Program-made: the position numbers and the translations under genes
In this document: piece by piece, positions 26,153 to 34,469 of the stretch
Position numbering within the stretch: position 1 is the first letter of the stretch
How the letters are laid out: each line of letters starts with the position of its first letter
Source of the DNA: Tabrizicola sp.
GTDB taxonomy: Bacteria; Pseudomonadota; Alphaproteobacteria; Rhodobacterales; Rhodobacteraceae
Length of the DNA: 64,000 nucleotides
Reading direction: 5' to 3'
Assembly: GCF_030373185.1 (NCBI RefSeq)
Contig: NZ_JAUCZH010000002.1
Coordinates: forward strand, 226,151 to 290,150
The notes under the pieces: model-generated
Told to the model about the DNA's origin: nothing
Seen by the model: the letters and a program-made list of their open reading frames with translations, nothing else
The model's database searches: none

Positions 26153-26557
26153 ATGCAGCGCGACCCCATCATCACATGGCGCAACCTGACGCGTTCAGAG
26201 GCGGTTGAGAACCTTGTCCGCAAGCGTATCGAAGCGGTCGAAAGGTTCTGTCCCGAAGCAGTCGGGCTCCGGGTCACTCTGGACGCGCCCCAGAAACCAC
26301 GCCACACGGCGTTCGGTATTGCTGTGAGCCTTGCCCTCCACCCTGCAGAAACTGCAACTCAAGGCCCAAGCCAAGCGCGCAGCCTTGGTGGACCGGGCCT
26401 TGCAGCGGCTGGTGGAACAGATGCTCAGCTCTCTGATTGCTCTGCGCCAGCGACATGGCGTTTCACGGCGATGAAGCTGTCCGGGGTCACCGAGACGGAA
26501 TCGATCCCCGCCCTGACCAGCAGCCTTGCGAAGGCCGGGTCGTTGCTTGGGGCCTGA
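26153..26557 (+). pseudogene. HPF/RaiA-like ribosome hibernation factor with a degenerate 3' part
   Basis: The first 65-70 residues match the hibernation-promoting factor fold (ITWRNLTRSEAVENLVRKRI, ERFCPEAVGLRVTLDAPQ). After about 26350 the frame becomes low-complexity and its final 133 bp run antisense through the conserved 3' end of ppsA. In another frame, 26331-26473 reads LQKLQLKAQAKRAALVDRAL and continues to RQRHGVSRR with coding-like codons. That suggests a frameshift or the fusion of a foreign fragment. A working HPF of 100-120 residues would normally end before ppsA. Whether a short functional product is made is unknown. Confidence 0.55.
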
Positions 26558-28815
26558 CCGCAAAGCCCGACCTTGGCCCCGGCCTTGTGGGCGCGGGCGA
26601 TCAGGCTTTCGATCATCCAGAGAACCGCCGGATCGGATTCGTCGAACAACTCTGCCAGTTCCTCGGAATCCCGGTCCACGCCCAAGGTCAGTTGCGTAAG
26701 GTCGTTTGAACCGATCGAGAACCCGTCGAACCGTTTGGCGAACTCCTCGGCCAGAATGACATTGGCCGGAATCTCGCCCATCACATAGACCTCCAGCCCA
26801 TCCTTGCCGCGTTCAAGACCGTGCCTTCTCATCACCTCCAGCACACGGTCCGCCTCGACCGGGCTGCGACAGAACGGGATCATCACGACGACGTTGTCAA
26901 AGCCCATCTCCTCGCGCAGCCGCCGGATCGCCTTGCATTCCAGCGCGAAGCCTTCCTCATACCTGGGGGAATAATAGCGCGACGCGCCGCGAAAACCGAT
27001 CATCGGGTTTTCTTCCCGGGGCTCGAACTCGCGCCCGCCCAGAAGCTCGGCGTATTCGTTGGTCTTGAAATCGCTCATCCGGACAATCACGGGCCGTGGG
27101 TAGGCGACCGCCGCGATCTGCGACAGGCCCCGGGCCAGACCGTCGACAAAGAACTCGGTCTTGTCGGCATAGCCCTTGGTCATCTCTGCGATTTCGGCCT
27201 TGGCGGCATCGTCCTTCAACCGGTCGAAATGCACCAGGGCCATTGGATGAACCTTGATCGCGTTGTTGACCACGAACTCCATCCTCGCCAGCCCGACACC
27301 GTCGAACGGAAGCCGCCACCAGCGGAACGCGGCCGAGGGGTTGGCCATGTTCAGCATGATATGCGTGCGGGTCTCCGGCAGGTCGTCGATCCGCAGGTCT
27401 TCGGCCTCAAATTCGGCGATGCCTTCATGGATCACACCCTCGCCCCCACCCGCGCAGGATACGGTCACCTCTTGTTCATCGTGCAGGATGTGGGTGGCGT
27501 TGCCAGTGCCGACAATTGCAGGCAACCCCAGTTCACGGCTGACGATGGCGGCGTGGCTGGTGCGCCCGCCGTGATCTGTCACGATGGCCGAGGCGCGCTT
27601 CATGATCGGCACCCAGTCCGGGTCGGTTGTCGAGGTGACGAGGATGGACCCGTCGACAAACCGGTCAATGTCCCTGGCGCTCTGGATGATGCTGACCCGG
27701 CCCGCAGCAACAGCACTCCCGACGCTCAGACCCGTTATCAGGGTCTTGCCGGCCTTCTTCACGGTATAGGACTTGATCGCTCCGGCATCCGCGCGGGACT
27801 GCACGGTTTCGGGGCGGGCCTGCACGATGAACAACTCGCCCGTTTCGCCATCACGAGCCCATTCCATGTCCATCGGCTGACCGTAGTGATCCTCGATGGT
27901 CACTGCCATCCGGGCGAGGTCAAGGATCTCGACATCGCTCAGCACCCAGGCCGCGCGCTCGACCCTTGATGTCGGCACGTTGCGGGTCTCGCCGCCCTGC
28001 TGACCGGCGTAGATCATCTTGATTTCCTTGGCACCCAGCTTCTTTTCGACGATGGGGGTCAGGTCCGGATTGCCGAGGAAGGGTTTGTAGACCTGATATT
28101 CATCGGGGTTGACCGCCCCCTGAACCACATTCTCGCCCAGCCCCCAGGCCGCGTTGATCAGGGCAATCCTGTCAAATCCGCTTTCGGTATCGATCGAGAA
28201 CATCACGCCCGACCCACCGGTATCGGACCGAACCATCCGCTGCACCCCGATCGACAGCGCCACCTTCGTATGTCCGAAACCCTTCATCTGCCGATAGGTT
28301 ATGGCCCGGTCGGTGAACAGCGAGGCAAAACACCGCCGACAGGCAGCCAGCAGGGCCTTTTCGCCGCGCACATTCAGATAAGTCTCCTGCTGGCCGGCAA
28401 AACTTGCATCGGGCAGGTCTTCAGCGGTGGCGCTTGACCGAACGGCAACCGGCAGATCCGTAACCCCGGCCCGGTGCGACAGTTCGCGGTAGCCTTGCAG
28501 GATGTCGGTCTCGATATCCTTGGGCCAGTCTCCGGCAAGGATCATCGCACGCACTGTCGAACCAGCCTCGTGCAGGGTGATCTTGTGGTCCTGCCACTTG
28601 CCGATCACATCGTCGATCCGGGTGTCGAGAGCGTTGGCGGTCAGGAAGGCGCGATAGGCATCTGCTGTGGTCGCAAAGCCCGACGGCACCTTGATACCCT
28701 TCTTGCCCAGTTGCTGGACCATTTCGCCAAGGGAACTGTTCTTGCCCCCGACCAGTGCAACATCTGCCCGGGCAAGGTTTTCGAACCACATGACATTCAC
28801 CGACTTTTTCGACAT
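26425..28815 (-). CDS. ppsA: Phosphoenolpyruvate synthase
   Basis: A 796-residue PpsA. The N-terminal ATP-grasp domain has ALVGGKNSSLGEMVQQLGKKG. The phosphohistidine swivel domain has GGRTSHAAIVSRELGLPAIV with the active-site His. The C-terminal TIM-barrel has GSNDLTQLTLGVDRDS and VGLCGQAPSNDPAF with the catalytic Cys. It makes PEP, AMP and phosphate from pyruvate and ATP for gluconeogenesis. The ATG at 28815 (MSKKSVNVMWF) with GGAG upstream is the family start; the longer ORF adds 26 residues. A perfect FNR box is 71.5 bp upstream (centre). The 3' end overlaps the broken HPF frame. Confidence 0.95.
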   Translation of the reverse strand: MSKKSVNVMWFENLARADVALVGGKNSSLGEMVQQLGKKGIKVPSGFATTADAYRAFLTANALDTRIDDVIGKWQDHKITLHEAGSTVRAMILAGDWPKDIETDILQGYRELSHRAGVTDLPVAVRSSATAEDLPDASFAGQQETYLNVRGEKALLAACRRCFASLFTDRAITYRQMKGFGHTKVALSIGVQRMVRSDTGGSGVMFSIDTESGFDRIALINAAWGLGENVVQGAVNPDEYQVYKPFLGNPDLTPIVEKKLGAKEIKMIYAGQQGGETRNVPTSRVERAAWVLSDVEILDLARMAVTIEDHYGQPMDMEWARDGETGELFIVQARPETVQSRADAGAIKSYTVKKAGKTLITGLSVGSAVAAGRVSIIQSARDIDRFVDGSILVTSTTDPDWVPIMKRASAIVTDHGGRTSHAAIVSRELGLPAIVGTGNATHILHDEQEVTVSCAGGGEGVIHEGIAEFEAEDLRIDDLPETRTHIMLNMANPSAAFRWWRLPFDGVGLARMEFVVNNAIKVHPMALVHFDRLKDDAAKAEIAEMTKGYADKTEFFVDGLARGLSQIAAVAYPRPVIVRMSDFKTNEYAELLGGREFEPREENPMIGFRGASRYYSPRYEEGFALECKAIRRLREEMGFDNVVVMIPFCRSPVEADRVLEVMRRHGLERGKDGLEVYVMGEIPANVILAEEFAKRFDGFSIGSNDLTQLTLGVDRDSEELAELFDESDPAVLWMIESLIARAHKAGAKVGLCGQAPSNDPAFARLLVRAGIDSVSVTPDSFIAVKRHVAGAEQSES

Positions 28816-28879
28816 CTCGGTCTCCGCATCCCAAGGGCTATAAAGTTTGCATCCTACCCGGCTTCCGGTCTCTTCCGCC

Positions 28880-28893
28880 TTGACGCCAATCAA
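28880..28893. promoter_or_regulatory. FNR/FixK box (perfect) shared by divergent ppsA and the 121-aa gene
   Basis: TTGACGCCAATCAA matches TTGAY-N4-RTCAA. Its centre is 71.5 bp from the ppsA start on one side and 61.5 bp from the start at 28948 on the other. It is the only obvious regulatory site in the 132-bp divergent gap. Confidence 0.7.
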
Positions 28894-28947
28894 ACCGGAC
28901 AGCGGGCAATCGTGGTACGTTACTTTGGCAAAGAAGGGGGACGTGAC

Positions 28948-29313
28948 ATGATCAAATCCGAAATTGGGCGACTGATTGACGAGGTGGAATCTGCGGCGCG
29001 GCTTGACCGTGCATTGCTGACCCGCAGCACCGAATTGTTGCGTCTGGCTTTTCCGGGCGTTCCGTTGCCCTTGGAAACAACGTCAGAGGATCTGGTCGAA
29101 CAGGTTCTGCATCTGGTCGATACGCTGCTTCCCACCTGGACGATCCAGCTGATCGGCAAAGCGATGGAACCAGACGGCCACTGGCGCTGTTCCTTGCGCG
29201 AAACCCGGGGCAGCGATGAAGATGAAATGATCGGCCTTGGATCTGGTGCCGTTGTCGGTCTGGCACTGATTGCGGCCTTGTTGCGCGTGGCGCTGGCAAA
29301 GTCGGCGCATTGA
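28948..29313 (+). CDS. Hypothetical protein with a C-terminal membrane segment
   Basis: A 121-residue protein that I do not recognise. The first 90 residues are soluble and helical (EIGRLIDEVESAARLDRALL). They are followed by an acidic patch and one hydrophobic C-terminal helix (GLGSGAVVGLALIAALLRVA), suggesting a tail-anchored inner-membrane protein. The ATG at 28948 follows AAGGGGG. Sharing of the FNR box with ppsA suggests co-induction under low oxygen. It is convergent with the ABC transporter ATPase. Confidence 0.6.
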   Translation: MIKSEIGRLIDEVESAARLDRALLTRSTELLRLAFPGVPLPLETTSEDLVEQVLHLVDTLLPTWTIQLIGKAMEPDGHWRCSLRETRGSDEDEMIGLGSGAVVGLALIAALLRVALAKSAH

Positions 29314-29376
29314 CCTTGACGAGGCCCTGACCTGTCTCCTTGCGCCCTGCGCCCGCCGTTCTGAAGCGAAACCAGT

Positions 29377-30483
29377 TCACAGGCGCAGGCCGGTCTTGGC
29401 ATCAAACAACTTGGCCCGGTCCATCTCGACCTCGAAGCGGAAGACTGTGCCACCAGGACGCGCGTCCTGAGGCCGGACGCGGGCGATCAGATCCTGCCCG
29501 GCGATTTCAAAGACGATCATCGTGTCAGGCCCGGTCGGTTCGTCCACCACCACGGGACGCTCGAATACAAACCGGTCAGGGCCGGGAAGCTGGGTGCCGG
29601 CGGCAAAGATCGTCTCGGGGCGCAGGCCAAGCACGATATCGCGCCCCTCGGCCCCTGCCACGCGGTTTGCGATCCGGTCAGGCAGCGGGAAGCGAAGCTG
29701 CGTCGGGCCATCGCCGCAAAGAACCGCCATTCCGCCGTCGCGGACCAGCCGACCGGAAAGCATGTTCATTGGCGGCGAGCCCATGAAACCCGCGACGAAA
29801 AGGTCAACCGGGTCTTCGTAGACGGTCGCCGGATCTGCAAGCTGGCGAATATGGCCTTCGTCCATTACCGCGATGCGGGTGGCCAGCGTCATCGCCTCGA
29901 TCTGATCGTGGGTGACGTAGACCACCGTCTTTCCAAGGCGCTGGTGCAGTTTCTTGATCTCGGTCCGCATTTCGATGCGCAGCTTGGCGTCAAGGTTCGA
30001 CAAGGGTTCGTCGAACAGGAACACCTCGGGTTTTCTGACCAGCGCACGGCCCATCGCCACCCGCTGGCGCTGCCCGCCCGAAAGCTGCCCGGGCTTGCGG
30101 TCAAGAAGGTGGCCAATCTGGAGAAGACCCGCGAATTCCTCCAGCGCCGCCGCTTGGGCCGCTTTCGGCACCCGGCGGGTTTCCATCCCGAAGGTGATAT
30201 TGTCTCGCACGGTCTTGGTGGGGTAAAGCGCGTAGGACTGGAAGACCATCGCGATATCGCGGTCACGCGGCGGCACGTCGTTGACGCGGCGCCCGCCAAT
30301 CAGGATGTCGCCGGAACTGAGCGTCTCAAGCCCCGCGATCAGGTTCAGAAGGGTAGACTTGCCGCAGCCCGAGGGGCCGACAAGGACGACAAATTCGCCC
30401 TGCTCGATCTCCAGATCGATGCCCTTGATGACCTCGGTCGCGCCAAAGCTCTTGCGCACCTCTTTCAGCGTGATCCCCGTCAT
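29377..30483 (-). CDS. Sugar ABC importer ATPase (MalK/UgpC type)
   Basis: A 368-residue ATPase with Walker [10 protein letters not shown], signature [15 protein letters not shown], Walker [14 protein letters not shown], and the switch His in [12 protein letters not shown]. The C-terminal 120 residues form the MalK/UgpC-type regulatory TOBE domain. It powers the importer encoded by the three genes upstream on the same strand, as last gene of the operon. One such ATPase can serve several CUT1 systems. The ATG overlaps nothing and lies 3 bp after the permease stop. Confidence 0.92.
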   Translation of the reverse strand: MTGITLKEVRKSFGATEVIKGIDLEIEQGEFVVLVGPSGCGKSTLLNLIAGLETLSSGDILIGGRRVNDVPPRDRDIAMVFQSYALYPTKTVRDNITFGMETRRVPKAAQAAALEEFAGLLQIGHLLDRKPGQLSGGQRQRVAMGRALVRKPEVFLFDEPLSNLDAKLRIEMRTEIKKLHQRLGKTVVYVTHDQIEAMTLATRIAVMDEGHIRQLADPATVYEDPVDLFVAGFMGSPPMNMLSGRLVRDGGMAVLCGDGPTQLRFPLPDRIANRVAGAEGRDIVLGLRPETIFAAGTQLPGPDRFVFERPVVVDEPTGPDTMIVFEIAGQDLIARVRPQDARPGGTVFRFEVEMDRAKLFDAKTGLRL

Positions 30484-30486
30484 GCG

Positions 30487-31374
30487 CTATCCCTTCACCG
30501 CACCAGCGGCGAGGCCGCGCACAAACCAGGCGCCCGCCACCACATAGACGGCAAGCGTGGGCAAGGCCGCGATGATCGCGGCGGCCATGTCGACGTTGTA
30601 TTCCTTTACCCCGGTCGAGGTGTTGACCACGTTGTTCAGCGCCACCGTCACCGGGTTGCTTTCGCCGACCGTGAAGGCAATGCCAAAGAGGAAGTCGTTC
30701 CAGATCTGGGTGAATTGCCAGATCACCGTGACGACGATTGCCGGGATCGACATCGGCAGGACGATGCGGAAGAAGATGCCGAAGAACCCCGCCCCGTCGA
30801 TCTGCGCGGCCTGCACGATGCCACTCGACACGCCGATGAAGAAATTGCGGAAGAACAGCGTGGTGAAGGCCAGCCCGTAGACGGTGTGAACGAAGACAAG
30901 GCCAGGGATCGTTCCGGCCAGCCCCAATTCACCAAGCGTCCGGGCCATGGGCAACAGGATCACCTGAAACGGGATGAAAGCGCCAAACAGCATCAGCGCA
31001 AAGATCGTGTCAGCGCCGCGAAAGCGCCACTTGGTCAGGGCATAGCCGTTCAGCGCGCCAAGGAAGGTCGAAATCAGGACCGCGGGAACCACCATGAAGA
31101 CCGAGTTGGCAAAGTAGGGCGCAAGCCCATTGCAGCGCACCCCGACGCAAGCCGAGTTCCATGCCTTGGCCCATGCATCGGTGCTGATCGCACGGGGCGG
31201 GGCCAGAAGCGTGCCTTCGCGGATCTCGGCCAGCGATTTCAGCGAGGTCGAGACCATCACGAACAGCGGCACGAGGTAGTAGATGCAGAACAGGCCCAGC
31301 ACGACGAACAGCAGCACCCGCTGCACGTTCTGCCTCCAGCCCTTTGGCCTGACGATGCCCGATGCCTGTTTCAT
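30487..31374 (-). CDS. Sugar ABC importer permease (MalG type)
   Basis: A 295-residue inner-membrane protein with six predicted helices. The MalG-type EAA loop is near the C-terminal third (IVQAAQIDGAGFFGIFFRIV). It forms the translocation pore with the neighbouring permease. The start overlaps the upstream permease stop by 4 bp (ATGA), showing translational coupling. Confidence 0.9.
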   Translation of the reverse strand: MKQASGIVRPKGWRQNVQRVLLFVVLGLFCIYYLVPLFVMVSTSLKSLAEIREGTLLAPPRAISTDAWAKAWNSACVGVRCNGLAPYFANSVFMVVPAVLISTFLGALNGYALTKWRFRGADTIFALMLFGAFIPFQVILLPMARTLGELGLAGTIPGLVFVHTVYGLAFTTLFFRNFFIGVSSGIVQAAQIDGAGFFGIFFRIVLPMSIPAIVVTVIWQFTQIWNDFLFGIAFTVGESNPVTVALNNVVNTSTGVKEYNVDMAAAIIAALPTLAVYVVAGAWFVRGLAAGAVKG

Positions 31375-32249
31375 CTGCGCCGAAGCTCTGAATAAAGGTA
31401 GGGGACGATGATGGCGATGACAGTCATCAGCATCATCACGGCACTTGCAGCGGCCAGGCCAAGCTCGCTGCGCTGAAAGGCGAAGGCATACATGAAGGTC
31501 GCCGGCATGTCCGTGGCGTAGCCCGGCCCGCCCCCGGTCAGGGCCACCACAAGATCGAAGCTCTTGATCGCGAGGTGGCTCAGGATGATCACCACCGACA
31601 TCAGGACGGGCCGCATCATCGGCAGCACGATCCGCGCATAAATGCGCAACGGCCCGGCACCATCGATCGCGGCGGCCTTCAGCAGTTCATCATCGACGGA
31701 ACGCAGACCGGCAAGAAACAACGCCATCGCATAGCCAGAGGATTGCCAGACGCCGGCAATGACCACGGCATAGATCGCGTAATCGGGGTTCACGAGCCAG
31801 TCGAAACGGAAACTGTCGAAACCAGCCTGCTGCATCAACCGCTCGACACCAAGGCCGGGGTTCATGATCCATTTCCAGACGGTGCCTGTCACCACGAAGG
31901 ACAGCGCCATCGGGTAAAGGTAGATCGTGCGGATAACGCCTTCGATGCGGATACGCTGGTCCAGAAGGATGGCAAGCAGCATCCCGATTGCCAGACAAAG
32001 GACGACGAAAAGCACCCAGAAGATCACCAGATTCGACAGCGCAACATGCCAGCGCGGGGTACTCCAGAGCCGTTCGTATTGCAGCAATCCGGCGAACTCG
32101 TAATTCGGCAGCACGCGCGAGCGGGTGAATGAGATCCACACCGTCCAGAGGATGAAGCCATAGACAAAGACAAGACTTGCCGCAAAGAGCGGCGAGACCA
32201 CGATCAGCGGTAGCCGCCTTTCCAACGCGCGTCCGAACCTGCTGCTCAT
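31371..32249 (-). CDS. Sugar ABC importer permease (MalF type)
   Basis: A 292-residue permease with six membrane segments and an EAA loop around LLKAAAIDGAGPLRIYARIV. The start is set at 32249 (MSSRFGRALERR), preceded by AAGGGTGGG. Starts at 32267 or 32357 would extend the N-terminus by 6 or 36 residues, and the longest would overlap the upstream gene. It is the first permease after the binding-protein gene. Confidence 0.87.
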   Translation of the reverse strand: MSSRFGRALERRLPLIVVSPLFAASLVFVYGFILWTVWISFTRSRVLPNYEFAGLLQYERLWSTPRWHVALSNLVIFWVLFVVLCLAIGMLLAILLDQRIRIEGVIRTIYLYPMALSFVVTGTVWKWIMNPGLGVERLMQQAGFDSFRFDWLVNPDYAIYAVVIAGVWQSSGYAMALFLAGLRSVDDELLKAAAIDGAGPLRIYARIVLPMMRPVLMSVVIILSHLAIKSFDLVVALTGGGPGYATDMPATFMYAFAFQRSELGLAAASAVMMLMTVIAIIVPYLYSELRRR

Positions 32250-32313
32250 CCGGCCCACCCTTGCCATGCTGACGCGCCCGGGGCCGCGAAATCCGGCCCC
32301 GGGCCTTGCCTTG

Positions 32314-33567
32314 TCACATTGCCCGCTGGATCGCCGCGGCAAGCGCGGCTGTCGCATCCTTCGAGGACATGTCAGAGTTGAAGAACGTGGTCACGACGTC
32401 CAGGATCTCGCCCCGGACAGAACGCGGGATCGCCATCTCATGCGCCATCGATGGCACCAGCGCACCGGCCTCGGTCGCCTTCAGAAGGTCTTCGTGCGAC
32501 CGCTTGGCGCAATCGTCGAAGTCGTCAAGCGGCACATCCGTCCGCGCCGGGATCGACCCCTTGGCAAGGTTGAAGGTCTTCTGGAAACCGGGCGACATGA
32601 TCAGACTGGCCAGCACCTGCTGACCCTTCAGGTTCTCGTCGCCCGCGACCTTGAAGAAGGTGAAGCTGTCCGAGTTCATCACGAAGCCGTCACCCGGTGT
32701 CGGAATGCAGTAGAAATCCTTGCCCGGCACCAAGCCTGCGGCCAGAAATTCTCCCTTCGCCCAGTCACCCATGATCTGAAATCCCGCTTCGCCACGGATC
32801 ACCATGGACGTAGCAAGGTTCCAGTCGCGCCCGGAAAAGCCGTCATCGACAAAGCCGCGCAAGATGCGAAGCTGGTCGAAGGCGGCAACCATCGTGTCCG
32901 AGGTCAGCGCATCAGCATCAAGTTCCACCAGCGCCTTGCGGTAGAAATCAGGCCCGCCGACACCCAGCACCACATCCTCGAAGACGGTGGCATCCTGCCA
33001 AGGCTGGCCGCCATGAGCCAAGGCCACCAGCCCCGCCGCCTCCAGCTTTTCGGCAGCAGCGTTGAATTCGGCCCAAGTGGTCGGCATCTCGGAAATGCCA
33101 GCCTTTTCCAGCGCCACGGGGCTGGCCCAGATCCAGTCCACGCGGTGGATGTTCACGGGCGCTGCGACGTAATTGCCGTCGTATTTCATGATCTCGGCCA
33201 GAACCGGAGGCAGGACGCTGTCCCAGTTCTCGGCCGCAGCCACAGCCTGCACGTCGTTCAGCGCACCCTCGGTGGCCCATTCCTGGATGCCGGGGCCTTT
33301 CAGCTGCACCGCAGTCGGAGGGTTGCCCGCGACAACACGAGCCCTGAGCGCGGTCATTGCCGCGTCGCCCCCGCCGCCGGCAATCGGGGAATCGATCCAC
33401 ATGCCGCCCTGTGACTCGAACGCGCTTTTCAGCTCTCCCACAGCCTTGGCTTCGCCGCCAGAAGTCCACCAATGCAGCACTTCGACAGTACCTTCTGCAT
33501 AGGCGTTGCTGGCGCAGACGCTGCCCAGCAAGGCAGCAACGGCCGTCAGTCTTCGAAACTTGGTCAT
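32314..33567 (-). CDS. Sugar ABC importer periplasmic binding protein (glucose/mannose-type)
   Basis: A 417-residue lipid-free binding protein with a signal peptide (MTKFRRLTAVAALLGSVCASNAYAE). It shares the opening VEVLHWWTSGGEAKAVGELK with the glucose/mannose (GtsA-like) CUT1 cluster. A tryptophan-rich cleft is visible (DWIWASP and HGGQPWQDATVFE on the coding strand). It captures the sugar and starts the four-gene operon that ends with the ATPase. The ATG has GGGAGAG upstream. The substrate is predicted from similarity only. Confidence 0.88.
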   Translation of the reverse strand: MTKFRRLTAVAALLGSVCASNAYAEGTVEVLHWWTSGGEAKAVGELKSAFESQGGMWIDSPIAGGGGDAAMTALRARVVAGNPPTAVQLKGPGIQEWATEGALNDVQAVAAAENWDSVLPPVLAEIMKYDGNYVAAPVNIHRVDWIWASPVALEKAGISEMPTTWAEFNAAAEKLEAAGLVALAHGGQPWQDATVFEDVVLGVGGPDFYRKALVELDADALTSDTMVAAFDQLRILRGFVDDGFSGRDWNLATSMVIRGEAGFQIMGDWAKGEFLAAGLVPGKDFYCIPTPGDGFVMNSDSFTFFKVAGDENLKGQQVLASLIMSPGFQKTFNLAKGSIPARTDVPLDDFDDCAKRSHEDLLKATEAGALVPSMAHEMAIPRSVRGEILDVVTTFFNSDMSSKDATAALAAAIQRAM

Positions 33568-33875
33568 CGTTCTCTCCCTTCAGCAGTGAACTTCTGCGCC
33601 AATGCGCATGTCCCGTAGCAATCGCCGGGCCGAAACCAGCAGCAGGCCCTTGATCGGTTCGACCGCGACCGTGCTGCCTTCATCTCTCAGTTTCACATCC
33701 ACCGCGGTGTCGTTGCATTGATGACCGTCAACGATCGATCCTGCGCTTCAGCCAGTTGGCATTCCCGACCACACCGAAAATGGAGCCAGCCCGTGATGAA
33801 CACCCCGGAGCTTGTCCGGTTCAGGCGCGCCTTCCTGGCGCTGGCCGTGGTGCGAACGGTCGGTCGGGGCGGTCA
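33568..33875. other. 308-bp gap with one FNR box and gene remnants
   Basis: No intact gene is seen. The stretch contains a perfect FNR/FixK box at 33718-33731 and, to its right, the 5' end of what looks like a truncated gene (33796 onward). To its left on the minus strand is a 40-codon coding-like frame (33580-33702). The pattern looks like gene decay around a surviving promoter. Confidence 0.45.
33718..33731 (+). promoter_or_regulatory. FNR/FixK box (perfect)
   Basis: TTGATGACCGTCAA matches TTGAY-N4-RTCAA. Its centre is 71.5 bp before the ATG at 33796, the spacing found before ppsA and the phosphotransferase fusion. It lies 150 bp before the sugar-binding-protein gene on the other strand. 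Confidence 0.65.
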
Positions 33876-33924
33876 TCACATCCACAGGTCGCGCAAAGGT
33901 TTGCGCATCGCCCATGCAACCTGA
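33796..33924 (+). pseudogene. Truncated 5' end of an unidentified gene
   Basis: The 42-codon frame starts MNTPELVRFRRAFLALAVV after a GGAG at good distance, then degenerates and runs into the 3' end of the convergent DUF2267 gene (stop at 33876). The promoter-like FNR box at a conserved distance suggests a formerly expressed gene. The original product cannot be identified from so short a fragment, and a chance ORF is not excluded. Confidence 0.3.
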
Positions 33925-34301
33925 CGATACTCCCCCGGGCTGATCTGCCGACGCAGCACCGAAAAGACCGCAGCGACAGCCACGTCAGGCTCTGCCAGCG
34001 GATCATTTGAGAACGCCTGCGTCACGCGATCAAGGAAATCGTCGACCGACCGCAGCTTGGCGGGCGTCCTTGCCGGAATCCAGCCCTCAAAGAACAATCC
34101 GCGAATCAACAGCGGCAACTGTGCGGAAAGGTCCGCCGCTTCGTCTACGGTCAGGAAATCGCGGACCGCATGCAGCGTCTCGCGCAGCAAGAGGTAGGCC
34201 CTGCCACGGTCCGGCCAACCCAGATCGTCCTGCAACAGGTTCAGCCATTCGGCCACCACTTGCGGCGCGTGATCGATTGCGGTGATCCCGGTCGTCTTCA
34301 T
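33876..34301 (-). CDS. DUF2267-family protein
   Basis: A 141-residue soluble protein of the DUF2267 family. Recognisable stretches are LNLLQDDLGWPDRGRAYLLL, FLTVDEAADLSAQLPLLIRG and FFEGWIPARTPAKLRSVDDF. The family is of unknown function and common next to stress genes. The ATG at 34301 follows AAAGGGG; a start at 34361 would add 20 polar residues. A perfect FNR box lies 128.5 bp upstream (centre). Confidence 0.8.
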   Translation of the reverse strand: MKTTGITAIDHAPQVVAEWLNLLQDDLGWPDRGRAYLLLRETLHAVRDFLTVDEAADLSAQLPLLIRGLFFEGWIPARTPAKLRSVDDFLDRVTQAFSNDPLAEPDVAVAAVFSVLRRQISPGEYRQVAWAMRKPLRDLWM

Positions 34302-34422
34302 GTCGCATCCCCTTTTCCGACCGACCCGGTAACGGGCGGCAAATGGCTGGCGGCCCGGCACCTGTCCGACGGATCAGCGCCCGGCTCCGGCGATAGTGTT
34401 GATCCTGGCCGTCCGGACCTCA

Positions 34423-34436
34423 TTGACGAAGGTCAA
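34423..34436 (-). promoter_or_regulatory. FNR/FixK box (perfect) before the DUF2267 gene
   Basis: TTGACGAAGGTCAA matches TTGAY-N4-RTCAA. It lies between the DUF2267 gene and the end of the phosphotransferase fusion gene, so it can only drive DUF2267. Confidence 0.6.
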
Positions 34437-34469
34437 CGGGCCGACTTGCGGGGGTGGGACAGGTTGGCG

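Noticed and set aside
29851..31395. 514-codon plus-strand open frame
   Set aside because: It is antisense to the sugar ABC ATPase and permease and is rich in Arg/His/Asp, as expected for a shadow.
33580..33702. 40-codon minus-strand frame starting GTG (MDVKLRDEGSTVAVEPIKGL)
   Set aside because: Coding-like but lacks a ribosome site and recognisable fold; probably a gene remnant or chance.
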